Shown here in pieces: positions 1 through 7,706 of a DNA stretch of 24,720 nt (position 1 is its first letter; each line of letters begins with the position of its first letter). The translations under genes were made by a program, and so were the position numbers. The notes beneath the pieces are model-generated. The model saw nothing but the letters and a program-made list of their open reading frames with translations, did not search any database and was not told the DNA's origin. The DNA is from an uncultured Verrucomicrobiota bacterium (GTDB taxonomy: Bacteria > Verrucomicrobiota > Kiritimatiellia > CAIVKH01). The stretch spans positions 1 through 24,720 of the forward strand of contig CALKUH010000049.1 in assembly GCA_937996795.1 (NCBI GenBank), read 5' to 3'.

Positions 1-579
1 ATCGAGAAGGCGCATCCGGACGTCATGCACATCCTGCTCCAGATCCTGGAGGAGGGGAAGCTGACCGACAGCCTCGGGCGCACGGTCGATTTCCGCAACA
101 CCGTCGTCATCATGACCTCGAACATCGGGGCCGACCTCATTCGCAAGGGCGGCGGCCTCGGCTTCGGCGACGTCAATGCCTCGGCGGATTACGGGCGCTT
201 GAAGAACCAGATGCTTGAGGAGTCCAAGCGCGCGTTCAAGCCGGAGCTGCTCAACCGCATTGATGACATCATCGTCTTCCGCCAGTTGGTGAAGGAGGAC
301 GTGATGCGCATCCTCGAGATCGAAGTGAAGAAGGTGCAGGCGCGCCTCGCCGCGCGGAAGGTGGAGCTCCACCTCGCCGATTCGGCGCGCGATTTCCTGC
401 TCACGAAGGGCTTCGATCCGTCCTACGGTGCCCGCCCGTTGCGCCGCGCCGTGGAGCGCTATCTCGAGGATCCGCTCGCCGAGGAAATTCTCCGCGGCAA
501 CCTGAGCAACGCCGAGAACGTCGAAGTGACCGCCGACGGCGACCACCTCAAATTCAGCCAGCTCGCCGGCGCAAGCTGA
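1..579 (+). CDS. clpC: ATP-dependent Clp protease ATP-binding subunit ClpC, C-terminal part
   Basis: This is the last 192 residues of a class I Clp/Hsp100 AAA+ unfoldase; the gene runs off the left edge and is in frame from base 1. The visible part is the end of the second ATPase module. It has a sensor-1 stretch (VVIMTSNIGA), the NRIDDIIVF segment and the sensor-2 motif GARPLRR near the C-terminus. The short motif LGF in the glycine-rich loop after sensor 1 matches the place of the ClpP-docking loop (VGF in ClpC, IGF/IGL in ClpX/ClpA). ClpB lacks this loop, so ClpC is the better call. The known role is to unfold proteins and feed them to ClpP in the cytosol. It ends 68 bp before a convergent gene, with a repeat module in the gap. 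Confidence 0.93.
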   Translation: MEKAHPDVMHILLQILEEGKLTDSLGRTVDFRNTVVIMTSNIGADLIRKGGGLGFGDVNASADYGRLKNQMLEESKRAFKPELLNRIDDIIVFRQLVKEDVMRILEIEVKKVQARLAARKVELHLADSARDFLLTKGFDPSYGARPLRRAVERYLEDPLAEEILRGNLSNAENVEVTADGDHLKFSQLAGAS

Positions 580-585
580 CGGCCT

Positions 586-634
586 GAATTTGCAACGTCT
601 GTAAAAAGTTTTTCGGCGCCTTCCAACGTCTGTA
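586..634 (-). repeat. Intergenic repeat module, copy 1 (between convergent clpC and polyprenyl synthase)
   Basis: This 49-bp element is read on the minus strand. It holds two direct half-repeats with core ACAGACGTTG, 31 bp apart, separated by the symmetric A/T block AAAAACTTTTT. On the plus strand the half-repeats appear as CAACGTCTGTAAA at 593-605 and 624-636. It matches the element at 22890-22939 at about 42 of 50 aligned positions, with one gap. It lies inside the 68-bp gap between two stop codons. A transcription end or insulating role is inference; no strong GC hairpin followed by a T-run is visible. Confidence 0.75.
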
Positions 635-647
635 AATTCCGTTCAAC

Positions 648-1532
648 TTACGACGTGCGGGCGATGATGTAGTCGGCGAGGGCGGACAGGGGCGTGGTGT
701 CGCCGGGGAGGGTGGCGAGTTCGGCTTTGGCCGAGGCGGTGAGGGCGGCGGCGCGGCGTCGTGATTCCTCGATGCCGTGTACGGCGACGTAGGTGACTTT
801 CCCGCGCTCGGCGTCGGTTCCGGCATTTTTCCCCAACGCGTCGCGGTGCGACGTGGCATTCAACAGGTCGTCGGCGACCTGGAAGGCGATGCCGGTTTTT
901 TCGCCGTAGCGCCCGAGCGCATCCACATGTTCCATGCTCGCGCCGGCGGCGATGGCGCCCATGCGCACGGCGGCGCGGAGCAGGTCGGCGGTCTTGTGGA
1001 GGTGGATGTAGTCCACCTGGTCGGCGGTCGGGGTCTGGCCTTCCGCGGCGATGTCTTCGACCTGTCCGCCGATGACGCCCTGGCTGCCGGCGGCGCGGGC
1101 GAGTTCGCGGACGAGCGCGCCGGGCGCGTGGGGCGGCGGCACGGGGGCGTCCGCAAGCCACTCGAAGGCGAGGGTGAGCAGGGCGTCGCCGGCGAGGATG
1201 GCGTTGGCTTCGCCGAATTTGACGTGGCAGGTGGGGCGTCCGCGCCGGAGGGCGTCGTCATCCATCGCGGGCAGGTCATCGTGCACGAGGGTGTAGGTGT
1301 GCAGCAGTTCGATGGCGCAGCCGGGCAGGAGGGCGTGGTCGGCGGAACCGCCGCAGGCTTCGGCGGCGGCCATGGCGAGGATGGGGCGAATGCGTTTGGC
1401 TTCGCCGAACAGGCTGTAGCGCATGGCGGCGTGGAGGTCGGCGGGTCGCGTGTCGGCGGGCGGCATGCGCGCGTCGAGCAGGCGTTCCACGCGCTGGCGG
1501 CGTTCGGCGAGGTAGGCGGCGAGGTTGAACAT
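648..1532 (-). CDS. Polyprenyl (farnesyl/geranylgeranyl) diphosphate synthase
   Basis: This is a trans-isoprenyl diphosphate synthase that condenses isopentenyl diphosphate with an allylic diphosphate to make a C15-C20 prenyl chain in the cytosol. The first aspartate-rich motif is DDLPAMDDD (residues 85-93), followed by RRGRPT. The second is DDLLN (221-225), followed by LGKNAGTD and GKVTY. The last Asp of the second motif is Asn. The usual GGKRLRP near the N-terminus appears as GEAKRIRP. The protein is 294 aa from ATG 1532, close to the roughly 300 aa of IspA-type enzymes. An in-frame GTG at 1580 would add 16 residues unlike the family and would overlap the divergent promoter's -35 box, so I prefer 1532; neither start has a clear ribosome site. 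Product chain length cannot be read reliably. Confidence 0.88.
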   Translation of the reverse strand: MFNLAAYLAERRQRVERLLDARMPPADTRPADLHAAMRYSLFGEAKRIRPILAMAAAEACGGSADHALLPGCAIELLHTYTLVHDDLPAMDDDALRRGRPTCHVKFGEANAILAGDALLTLAFEWLADAPVPPPHAPGALVRELARAAGSQGVIGGQVEDIAAEGQTPTADQVDYIHLHKTADLLRAAVRMGAIAAGASMEHVDALGRYGEKTGIAFQVADDLLNATSHRDALGKNAGTDAERGKVTYVAVHGIEESRRRAAALTASAKAELATLPGDTTPLSALADYIIARTS

Positions 1533-1573
1533 GCCGGGCACGGTATCGCATCGGGGCCCGTGTGTCTTCCCCT

Positions 1574-1602
1574 TTGACACTGGCGGAGGCGAAATCTACT
1601 CT
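1574..1602 (+). promoter_or_regulatory. Sigma-70-type promoter for the fmdB-like operon
   Basis: A perfect -35 box TTGACA (1574-1579) is followed by a 17-bp spacer and a -10 box TACTCT (1597-1602), which keeps the three most conserved -10 positions. Transcription would start near 1609, giving a leader of about 20 nt with a GAGG ribosome site at 1617-1620 before the ATG at 1629. It lies in the divergent gap between the polyprenyl synthase and the FmdB-like gene. Confidence 0.6.
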
Positions 1603-1628
1603 GCACGCTGACTTTCGAGGTGTTGGGC

Positions 1629-1928
1629 ATGCCGACGTACGAATACGAATGCAACAAATGCGGACTGGAGTTTGAGCGCTTCCAGCGGATCAGCGAGCCG
1701 CCGGTAAAGCGCTGCCCGACGTGCAAGGGGGCGGTGCGTCGCAAGATCGGGACCGGCGCGGGCCTGCTCTTCAAGGGGAGCGGCTTTTACATCACCGACT
1801 ACCGCAGCGAGGGCTACCAGAAGGCGGCGAAGGCCGACTCCGGGGCTTCCTCCTCCGGCAGTTCCAGCCCGTCGACCACCACCGCCCCGGCGAAGGAAAA
1901 GCCGAAGCCGGGGAAAAAGGCTACATGA
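1629..1928 (+). CDS. FmdB-family zinc ribbon protein
   Basis: This is a 99-aa small protein with the FmdB/CxxC regulatory-type zinc ribbon at the N-terminus: MPTYEYEC, with Cys8 and Cys11 pairing with Cys29 and Cys32 as two CxxC knuckles. A GSGFYITDY segment follows, typical of the family, and then a low-complexity tail rich in Ser, Thr, Pro and Lys. The start at ATG 1629 gives the standard MPxYEY opening and sits 8 nt after GAGG; a GTG at 1620 is also in frame but less likely. The family is widespread and its role is poorly known; it was first named as a putative regulator in formamidase operons. The stop overlaps the next start as ATGA, so the two genes are probably translationally coupled. 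Confidence 0.85.
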   Translation: MPTYEYECNKCGLEFERFQRISEPPVKRCPTCKGAVRRKIGTGAGLLFKGSGFYITDYRSEGYQKAAKADSGASSSGSSSPSTTTAPAKEKPKPGKKAT

Positions 1929-2626
1929 CCGCCGCGATCAAGTGCATGGCGTGCTCGCGCATGAATCCGTTGGGCCGCCTGTTTTGCGTGGGGTGCGGCG
2001 AGCGGTTGGACACAAAAAACATTGTCGACGTGCCGCTGGTCAGCCCGGCGAGGCGGATGGCGCGGTTGGTGCGCTTGCTCGTCCTGCTGGGGCTGTTGCT
2101 CGCGTTGTTGCAGATGATCCGCCCGGTGGCGCCGATGGGGCGGCAGGGCGCTCCGGATGCCCACTCGCTGCTGTTGTATCAGTTGGAGACCCTGCGCCAG
2201 GCGGTCCTGAACAAGCGGCCGATGGAAATGGCCTTCACCGAAGCATCGATCAACGGGTATCTACATCACCTCCTGACGAACAGTCCGAGTCGCGAATCGA
2301 CGGGGCCGGTCAAGGCGGAGGTCCAGGAGGTGCGGGTCCAGTTGCTGACGGGGCAGGTGGTGGTGGTGATGACGTCCAGCCTCGGTCCGTTCACCATCTC
2401 CTATGAAACGCGGGGCCAGCCCCGCGTGGCGGCGGAGGGGTTTGTGTTCGATGTTGAGCGTGTGCGGATCGGGCATCTGCCGCTGCCGGGCCCCGCGGCG
2501 CCCTGGGCGGCGTCGCGCCTGTTTAACTTGTTCAGCGAACTCGAACGCGAGCGCACGCTGGCGAATGCGGTGGATCAGATCACGGTGGAAGCGGGCCAGG
2601 TGCGCGTGCGCACGGGCTCGCCATGA
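1925..2626 (+). CDS. Zinc-ribbon, single-pass membrane protein of unknown function
   Basis: This 233-aa protein is not a family I can name. At the N-terminus it has a compact zinc ribbon (Cys7, Cys10, Cys21, Cys24). A leucine-rich membrane helix follows at about residues 43-63. The C-terminal domain of about 170 residues has no Cys and would lie on the far side of the membrane. It alternates hydrophobic and polar residues (for example VQLLTGQVVVVMTSSLG), suggesting a beta-rich fold. The start overlaps the stop of the FmdB-like gene by 4 nt, and the next gene begins 18 nt downstream, so it lies inside an operon. Two consecutive zinc-ribbon genes may share a regulatory or membrane-sensing role, but that is inference. 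Confidence 0.75.
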   Translation: MTAAIKCMACSRMNPLGRLFCVGCGERLDTKNIVDVPLVSPARRMARLVRLLVLLGLLLALLQMIRPVAPMGRQGAPDAHSLLLYQLETLRQAVLNKRPMEMAFTEASINGYLHHLLTNSPSRESTGPVKAEVQEVRVQLLTGQVVVVMTSSLGPFTISYETRGQPRVAAEGFVFDVERVRIGHLPLPGPAAPWAASRLFNLFSELERERTLANAVDQITVEAGQVRVRTGSP

Positions 2627-2644
2627 GGGGAGAAAGGAACGGTC

Positions 2645-4363
2645 ATGAAGGATAAACAGGAATTTTATGCCCTGCTCGGGGACATCGACGGCCGCCCTTT
2701 CGATGACTACAACAAGATCATCGGCGACTATGATTTCGCGCGCTATGTGCTGAAGGTGACGCGCATCCCGATGGAGGCGGACGACAGCTCCACGCTGTTC
2801 GTCGTGCGCGTGCCGTCGGCGGTCGCCGGCTTCCCGCCGAACCTCTACACGACGGCCATCCGCCGCACCGCGTTGGAGGACCTGCTGGTCCGCAAGGTGA
2901 CGGACGCCATTTCGCGGACGACGGCGTACGACCACCAGGGCATTTCGCGCCGCCGCCTGTTTGTCGCCGCGCCCGGCCAGAAGATCCTGCCGCGCTCGGC
3001 GCTGGTCATCACGGAGGAATTCATCGAGGCCCGCCTGTCCGTGCAGTTGCCGGCCCGCGACGGGCGCATCCTGGGCGAGGAGGCGCGGCATGTGTTCTTC
3101 GAGGAGTTGCCGGCGGTCGTCAACGCGGCGCTGATCTACTGCAACCTGGAGGAGACGGAGGTGCACCAGTTCGTGGACCTCATGGAGGACGCCGACGCCA
3201 TCCGGCAGGCGCTGCCGACGCGCGGGTTGATCGGCTTCGTCGCGCAGGGCGCCTTCCTGACGCGCCTCGACAACTCCGACAAGCCGGACTACGACCGCGA
3301 CGTGCCGTTCGTGATCCCCGAGGAGATGCAGATTGATGTCGAAGTGCCGAACACGGGGCGCATCCGCGGCATGGGCATCCCGTCGGGCATCACGGTCATC
3401 CTGGGCGACGCGTACTCGGGCCGCACGGAATTGATGAAGGCGCTCGCCGCCGGCATCTACAACCACGTTCCCGGCGACGGGCGGGAATACGTGATCACCA
3501 TGCCCGACGCGGTGTATGTCGCCGCGGAGGATCGCCGCAGCGTGCAGCGCGTGGACATCAGCGCGTTTGTCCGGCAGAACCCGGCGGGCCGCGATGTGCG
3601 GCAGTACACGACGACGCATGCCGATCCGTGCGCGGCCGAGGCCGCGGCGGTTGCGGAGGCGCTGGAAATTGGCGCGCGGGCGCTGCTCTTCGACGAGTCG
3701 GACTCCAACTCCGGATTCCTGTCGCAGGATTCGCGCCTCAAAGGGCTCGCGTCAGGGGCGGAGCCGCGCCTGATCCCGCTGTCCGTCTGCGCGCGCAAGA
3801 TGGTGGATGAGCTGGGGATTTCCATCGTCGTCGCGGGATCGTCGTCGGTCACGGAATTCATCCCGGTGGCGGACACGGTGTTGCGGGTGGACGAGTACCA
3901 GGTGTCGGATGTCACGCGCGAGGCGAAGCAGCTTTCGATCCAGCCGTCGGAACTGGCGCCGGACACGGAGGCGCTGTCGCGCCTGGTCGAGCGGTCGCGC
4001 TGGGTGGTGCCGAGCAGTCTCGATCCGAGTTCCGGCCGCCACGATGCGGTCGTGGGCGCGGAGGCGCTGGACAAACTCCGCTTCGGCAACCACGTCATCG
4101 ACATGACCGCGGTCAAGCAGCTTGCCGACCTCTCGCAGACGGAGACGATCGGGTTGATCCTGTATTACGCCAAAAACCGCTACTTGGACGAAGGCCGGCC
4201 GATCCGCGAAATCCTGGACCTGATCGACCGCGACTTGAGCACCGAGGGGTTGGAGTGCCTGACGCGCGACTTGCGCGGCGACCTCGCGCGGCCGCGCCGC
4301 TACGAGATTGCGGCGGCGCTGAATCGACTGGTCTCGCTCCGCATCTCGCGGGCGGCGGACTAG
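2645..4363 (+). CDS. ABC-class predicted ATPase (COG3044 type) with variant Walker A
   Basis: This 572-aa cytosolic protein belongs to the 'predicted ATPase of the ABC class' family. Family landmarks are the GMGIPSGIT lead-in, the nucleotide loop GDAYSGRT (254-261), YNHVPGDGREYV, the Walker B-like LLFDES (347-352) and VVAGSSS. The P-loop lysine is Arg260: family members as I know them read GxxYHGKST here. The ABC-signature-like stretch, usually SGSTSQA, is also changed (DPCAAEAAA). The N-terminal ~240 residues are the family's conserved leading domain. A ribosome site (AAAGGA) lies just upstream of ATG 2645. dtd follows 17 nt later. The cellular role of the family is unknown; with Arg in the P-loop, ATP hydrolysis here may be weak or absent. 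Confidence 0.85.
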   Translation: MKDKQEFYALLGDIDGRPFDDYNKIIGDYDFARYVLKVTRIPMEADDSSTLFVVRVPSAVAGFPPNLYTTAIRRTALEDLLVRKVTDAISRTTAYDHQGISRRRLFVAAPGQKILPRSALVITEEFIEARLSVQLPARDGRILGEEARHVFFEELPAVVNAALIYCNLEETEVHQFVDLMEDADAIRQALPTRGLIGFVAQGAFLTRLDNSDKPDYDRDVPFVIPEEMQIDVEVPNTGRIRGMGIPSGITVILGDAYSGRTELMKALAAGIYNHVPGDGREYVITMPDAVYVAAEDRRSVQRVDISAFVRQNPAGRDVRQYTTTHADPCAAEAAAVAEALEIGARALLFDESDSNSGFLSQDSRLKGLASGAEPRLIPLSVCARKMVDELGISIVVAGSSSVTEFIPVADTVLRVDEYQVSDVTREAKQLSIQPSELAPDTEALSRLVERSRWVVPSSLDPSSGRHDAVVGAEALDKLRFGNHVIDMTAVKQLADLSQTETIGLILYYAKNRYLDEGRPIREILDLIDRDLSTEGLECLTRDLRGDLARPRRYEIAAALNRLVSLRISRAAD

Positions 4364-4380
4364 CTCGCTTCGGGGACCGC

Positions 4381-4836
4381 ATGAAACTGGTCATCCAGCG
4401 CGTGCGCCGGGCGCGGGTGGTGGTGGCCGGTCAGGAGCTGGCCGCCATTGGCCGCGGGATGCTGATCCTGTGCGGGGTGGGGCGCGGAGACACGGCGGCG
4501 GACCGCGCATTCCTCGCGCGGAAGACGCTGAACCTGCGCATCTTTGATGATGCGGAGGGCAAAATGAATGTCGCCCCCCGCGATGCCGGCGCGGCGTTCC
4601 TCGTGGTCAGTCAATTCACGCTGTATGCCGACTGTACGCGCGGCAACCGTCCCAGTTATCTGGATGCCGCGCCGCCGGCGGAGGGCGAGGCGGGGTATGA
4701 GGCGTTTGTGGCGCTGCTTCGCGCGGAGGGCGTCGAGGTCCAGACCGGTCAGTTCGGCGCCGACATGCAGGTCGAGTTGGAAAACGACGGTCCCGTGACG
4801 TTGATCCTGGAAAGCAGCGGACGGGAGACGGCGTGA
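4381..4836 (+). CDS. dtd: D-aminoacyl-tRNA deacylase (DTD)
   Basis: This 151-aa enzyme is the full usual length of the family. It removes D-amino acids (D-Tyr and others), and also glycine mischarged on tRNA-Ala, from tRNAs in the cytosol. The start MKLVIQRVRRA is typical. The two active-site motifs are intact: SQFTLYAD in the middle and the Gly-Pro motif in NDGPVT near the C-terminus, which form the cross-dimer active site. The gene lies 17 nt after the ABC-class ATPase, and its TGA overlaps the ATG of the next gene (TGATG), so it is part of the same operon. No residue looks unusual. Confidence 0.95.
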   Translation: MKLVIQRVRRARVVVAGQELAAIGRGMLILCGVGRGDTAADRAFLARKTLNLRIFDDAEGKMNVAPRDAGAAFLVVSQFTLYADCTRGNRPSYLDAAPPAEGEAGYEAFVALLRAEGVEVQTGQFGADMQVELENDGPVTLILESSGRETA

Positions 4837-6122
4837 TGCGACGCGCGGCGCTGGTGCTGCTTGCGGCGATTCCGGTGCTTCCCGTGCATCCCGTGGCCGC
4901 GCAGCCGATTCCCCCGCAGGAGCGCCTGCTGCAACCGCGCACGGTGTTCAGTCCCACGCGGCGCTTCATGGTTTCCGGACTGCCCCCCGCGGAAGGCATT
5001 ACGCTGGGGCGGTGGGCGGAGGAGGTGGCGGAGCGTGTGCAGTCCGTCATGGGGCCGGTTCCCTTCGAGCGGGGCCAGTTTGTGGAGGTGGTCGTCGACG
5101 TGACCGGCGAAAGCGGGTTGACGGTGGAAGCCGTGCAGCGATGCGTGGATGACGAGGTGCGGCAGTTGCTCATCGTGCGGCGCCTCGACGAGGATTCGAT
5201 GGAGGCGGCGGAGGAGCGGCTGGGCGGCCTGCTGCTCAATCGCTACGCGTTGGCGCGGCAGGCGCCCGCCGCGCGGTGTGCGTCGACGGTGCGTGTGCCC
5301 GACTGGCTTTCGGTGGGCCTGGCGCATCAGACCAACCCCGACCTGCGCCGGCGCGACCTTGCGCTCGGGATGAAGCGGTGGGCGCGGGATGAGCTGGTCT
5401 CGATGGATGAGGTGATGACGCAGTCGCACATGCCGCTCGGTCGCTGGGCGCGGAAAGCGGATGCGACCCTGCTGGTGAACTGGATCGTGGCGACGCCGCG
5501 CGGAGCGGAGGCGCTGCATGAGTACATCCGGCGGCTGGCGGAGGGCGCGCCGTTTTCGCCGGCGGAGTGGCGCGCGCGGCTGACGGGGCAGGCCGACGCG
5601 AGGGTGGCGGCGCAGGAGTGGGATCTATGGATTGCCCACCTGCAGGGACGCCAGCGCGAAATCGGGGTGGGCAGCGTGGCATCGGTGTTGCGCCTGCGGG
5701 AATTGGCGCTGGAAGATTTGTCCGCCGTTTCGGGTCCGCCCGAGTGGGCCGGCGCCTCCATTGTGCAACTGGTTGGAGCACGCAAGGAGCCGTGGGTGCG
5801 CCAACTGGCCGTACGGCTTGCCGTCCGGTTCCGGCTGGAAACGCTGGGGATCGAACCCGAAGGTCAGTTGATGGCGGAGCGATACGCGCTGTTCCTCGAT
5901 GCATTGGCCGGCCGCCCCCGCATTGCCTCCGAGTCGCGCCTCCAGGAACTGTGGAGCCAGGCGGAGGAGAGTCGCATCGCGCTGGAGACGCTGTTGGAAT
6001 CGCGCCGCCTGTATTTACAGGACCTGGAGGATCGGCTGGATCCCGACGCCGGAAAGGGCGCCGCGCCGGCGTCGGTCCGCGAGTTTCTCGACGACATCGA
6101 GCAGCGCCTGCCCACGCCATGA
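4836..6122 (+). CDS. Secreted protein of unknown function
   Basis: This 428-aa protein starts with a clear signal peptide (MRRAALVLLAAIPVLPVHPVAA, cleavage likely after AxA near residue 22). I do not recognise the family. The middle has a pattern like gluzincin peptidase-like domains (VPDWLSVGLAHQTNP, then LLVNWIVATPRGAEALHEYI) but no HExxH zinc motif, so a peptidase role is not supported. The C-terminal 120 residues are helical and probably coiled-coil, rich in Arg, Glu and Leu, ending in short acidic helices. The chosen ATG overlaps the dtd stop as TGATG; an in-frame GTG one codon earlier (4833) is possible. It is likely periplasmic and conserved with its operon, but its link to the upstream cytosolic genes is not evident. 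Confidence 0.75.
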   Translation: MRRAALVLLAAIPVLPVHPVAAQPIPPQERLLQPRTVFSPTRRFMVSGLPPAEGITLGRWAEEVAERVQSVMGPVPFERGQFVEVVVDVTGESGLTVEAVQRCVDDEVRQLLIVRRLDEDSMEAAEERLGGLLLNRYALARQAPAARCASTVRVPDWLSVGLAHQTNPDLRRRDLALGMKRWARDELVSMDEVMTQSHMPLGRWARKADATLLVNWIVATPRGAEALHEYIRRLAEGAPFSPAEWRARLTGQADARVAAQEWDLWIAHLQGRQREIGVGSVASVLRLRELALEDLSAVSGPPEWAGASIVQLVGARKEPWVRQLAVRLAVRFRLETLGIEPEGQLMAERYALFLDALAGRPRIASESRLQELWSQAEESRIALETLLESRRLYLQDLEDRLDPDAGKGAAPASVREFLDDIEQRLPTP

Positions 6123-6192
6123 CGCGGAATTTCCCCGTGCAATGCGCCGGGAACCGGTCTAGGCTGGCCGCAATTTTCCGGAGCAACTGACA

Positions 6193-7584
6193 ATGGCGAA
6201 ACGAGCGAATCCCGAAGCGCCCCGTGCGACGACCGTGGGGGCGATTGATCCCGAGGTGCTGGCCTTCACCGCCGGCAAGGATGTCCAGTTGGACCGCGCG
6301 CTGGTGGAGGTGGACTGCCTGGGCACGGCGGCCCATGTGACGATGCTGAGCCGGATGCGCGTGCGCCCGCCCGTGTTGACGCCGGAGGAGGCGGCGCGCG
6401 TGCGGGTCGAGCTGCGGAGGATTGTCGAGGCCGCGCGTGAGGGCCGTTTCGAGATCACGCTCGAAGACCAGGATGTGCACCTGGCCGTGGAACGCACGCT
6501 GACACAGGCGCTGGGGGACCTCGGCAAAAAAGTGCACACGGCGCGCAGCCGCAACGACCAGGTGGCGCTGGATCTGCGCCTCTACGCGCGCAAGCAGTTG
6601 CTCGGCGCCATCGGTGAGGCGTCCGCGCTCGCGGATGTGCTGCTCCAGTTTGGACGACGTCACCAGGACGTTCCGATGGTCGGGCGCACGCACATGCAGC
6701 CCGGCATGCCGAGTTCCGTCGGCCTGTGGGCGACGGCCTACAGCGAGGAACTCGCCGATGGCATGGAATTGCTCACGGCGCTGTATGCGCTGAACAACCG
6801 CTCGCCGCTCGGCTCCGCCGCGAGCTATGGCGTGCCGCTGCCGATTGACCGCGCGCTCGTGGCGCGCCTGCTTGGGTTTGACGCGCCAGCGCACAACGTG
6901 CTGTACGCCAACCAGGGGCGCGGCCGCCTCGAGTCGCTGCTGCTTGATGGCATGAGCCAACTCATGCTCACGCTTTCCCGCCTCGCGCAGGATCTCATGT
7001 TGTTCACGATGCCGGAGTTTGCCTACTTCACGCTGCCCGCCGCGTACTGCACCGGCAGCAGCATCATGCCGCAGAAGAAGAATCCGGATGTGCTTGAACT
7101 GGTCCGCGCAAAAGCTGCGCGCGTCCGCGCGCACGCCGCGGCGGTGTATGACCTCTCGCGCGGTCTGCCGTCCGGCTACAACCGCGATCTGCAGGAGGCC
7201 AAGGAACCGTTTATGGAAGGCATCGGCACGACCCGCGCCTGCCTGCGGGTGTTGACCGGTTTGATCGCGGGCACGACCGTCAATCGGACGGCCTTGGAGG
7301 CGGGGTTCTCGCCGGACGTGTTCGCGACCGATCGCGCGTTGGAGCTGGTCGCGCGAGGCATGCCGTTCCGTGACGCGTACCATCATGTGAAGGGCCATTT
7401 ACACGAACTCGCGTCGATCAATCCGAATGAGGCCCTGCGCAAGAAAACGCACGCGGGTGCGCCGTTCGGTTTGGATTTTGAGTGGATGGCTTCGCGCCTT
7501 CGTACCCCGGCGGCCTTTGCCCGGGCCGAAACCAAGCGGCTCGATGCCGTCGCCCGGAAGTTGCTCTGGCACTCTTCTTGCTGA
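6193..7584 (+). CDS. argH: Argininosuccinate lyase
   Basis: This 463-aa cytosolic enzyme catalyses the last step of arginine synthesis, splitting argininosuccinate to arginine and fumarate. The fumarase/aspartase superfamily signature GSSIMPQKKNPD is at 288-299 and contains the catalytic Ser of the flexible loop. TARSRNDQVA (116-125) and GRTHMQP with His167 are the other conserved blocks. Length and order match ArgH. A GGAG ribosome site (6180-6183) lies 9 nt before ATG 6193. The gap of 70 bp from the previous gene has no obvious promoter. Other arg genes are not in the window. Its last codons contain a sigma-54 promoter match reading into the next genes. Confidence 0.95.
   Translation: MAKRANPEAPRATTVGAIDPEVLAFTAGKDVQLDRALVEVDCLGTAAHVTMLSRMRVRPPVLTPEEAARVRVELRRIVEAAREGRFEITLEDQDVHLAVERTLTQALGDLGKKVHTARSRNDQVALDLRLYARKQLLGAIGEASALADVLLQFGRRHQDVPMVGRTHMQPGMPSSVGLWATAYSEELADGMELLTALYALNNRSPLGSAASYGVPLPIDRALVARLLGFDAPAHNVLYANQGRGRLESLLLDGMSQLMLTLSRLAQDLMLFTMPEFAYFTLPAAYCTGSSIMPQKKNPDVLELVRAKAARVRAHAAAVYDLSRGLPSGYNRDLQEAKEPFMEGIGTTRACLRVLTGLIAGTTVNRTALEAGFSPDVFATDRALELVARGMPFRDAYHHVKGHLHELASINPNEALRKKTHAGAPFGLDFEWMASRLRTPAAFARAETKRLDAVARKLLWHSSC
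7567..7582 (+). promoter_or_regulatory. Candidate sigma-54 (-24/-12) promoter
   Basis: TGGCAC (7567-7572), 5 bp, then TTGCT (7578-7582) fits the sigma-54 consensus, including the required GG-N10-GC spacing. It sits in the last codons of argH and reads toward the PAS-HisKA gene and the NtrC-type activator. Transcription would begin near 7593, leaving a leader of about 115 nt. Lying in coding sequence, a chance match is possible, but its place directly upstream of a sigma-54 activator makes autoregulation plausible. Confidence 0.45.
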
Positions 7585-7706
7585 TTAGTGAGCGTGGAGC
7601 TGGCGCGCACGGAAGCATCCAGGATGAGCTGGGTGTTGAAAGCCGCATAAGGCCCTTGCAAGCGGGCGTTTGCGACTTTTCAGGTGCCACCGGTTCCGCG
7701 CTCAAC

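Noticed and set aside
867..881. Asn in place of the last Asp of the polyprenyl synthase second motif (DDLLN)
   Set aside because: This looks like a tolerated family variant, and the rest of the motif is intact, so I do not treat it as evidence of lost function or novelty.
777..1577. Long plus-strand open frame opposite the polyprenyl synthase
   Set aside because: It is Gly/Val/Ala-rich mirror sequence without domains; the minus-strand gene has both aspartate-rich motifs in order.
5236..7398. 720-aa minus-strand open frame across the secreted-protein gene and argH
   Set aside because: It is a frame shadow in high-GC DNA: rich in Arg, His, Gln and Pro, no recognisable domain, and it lies over a certain argH.
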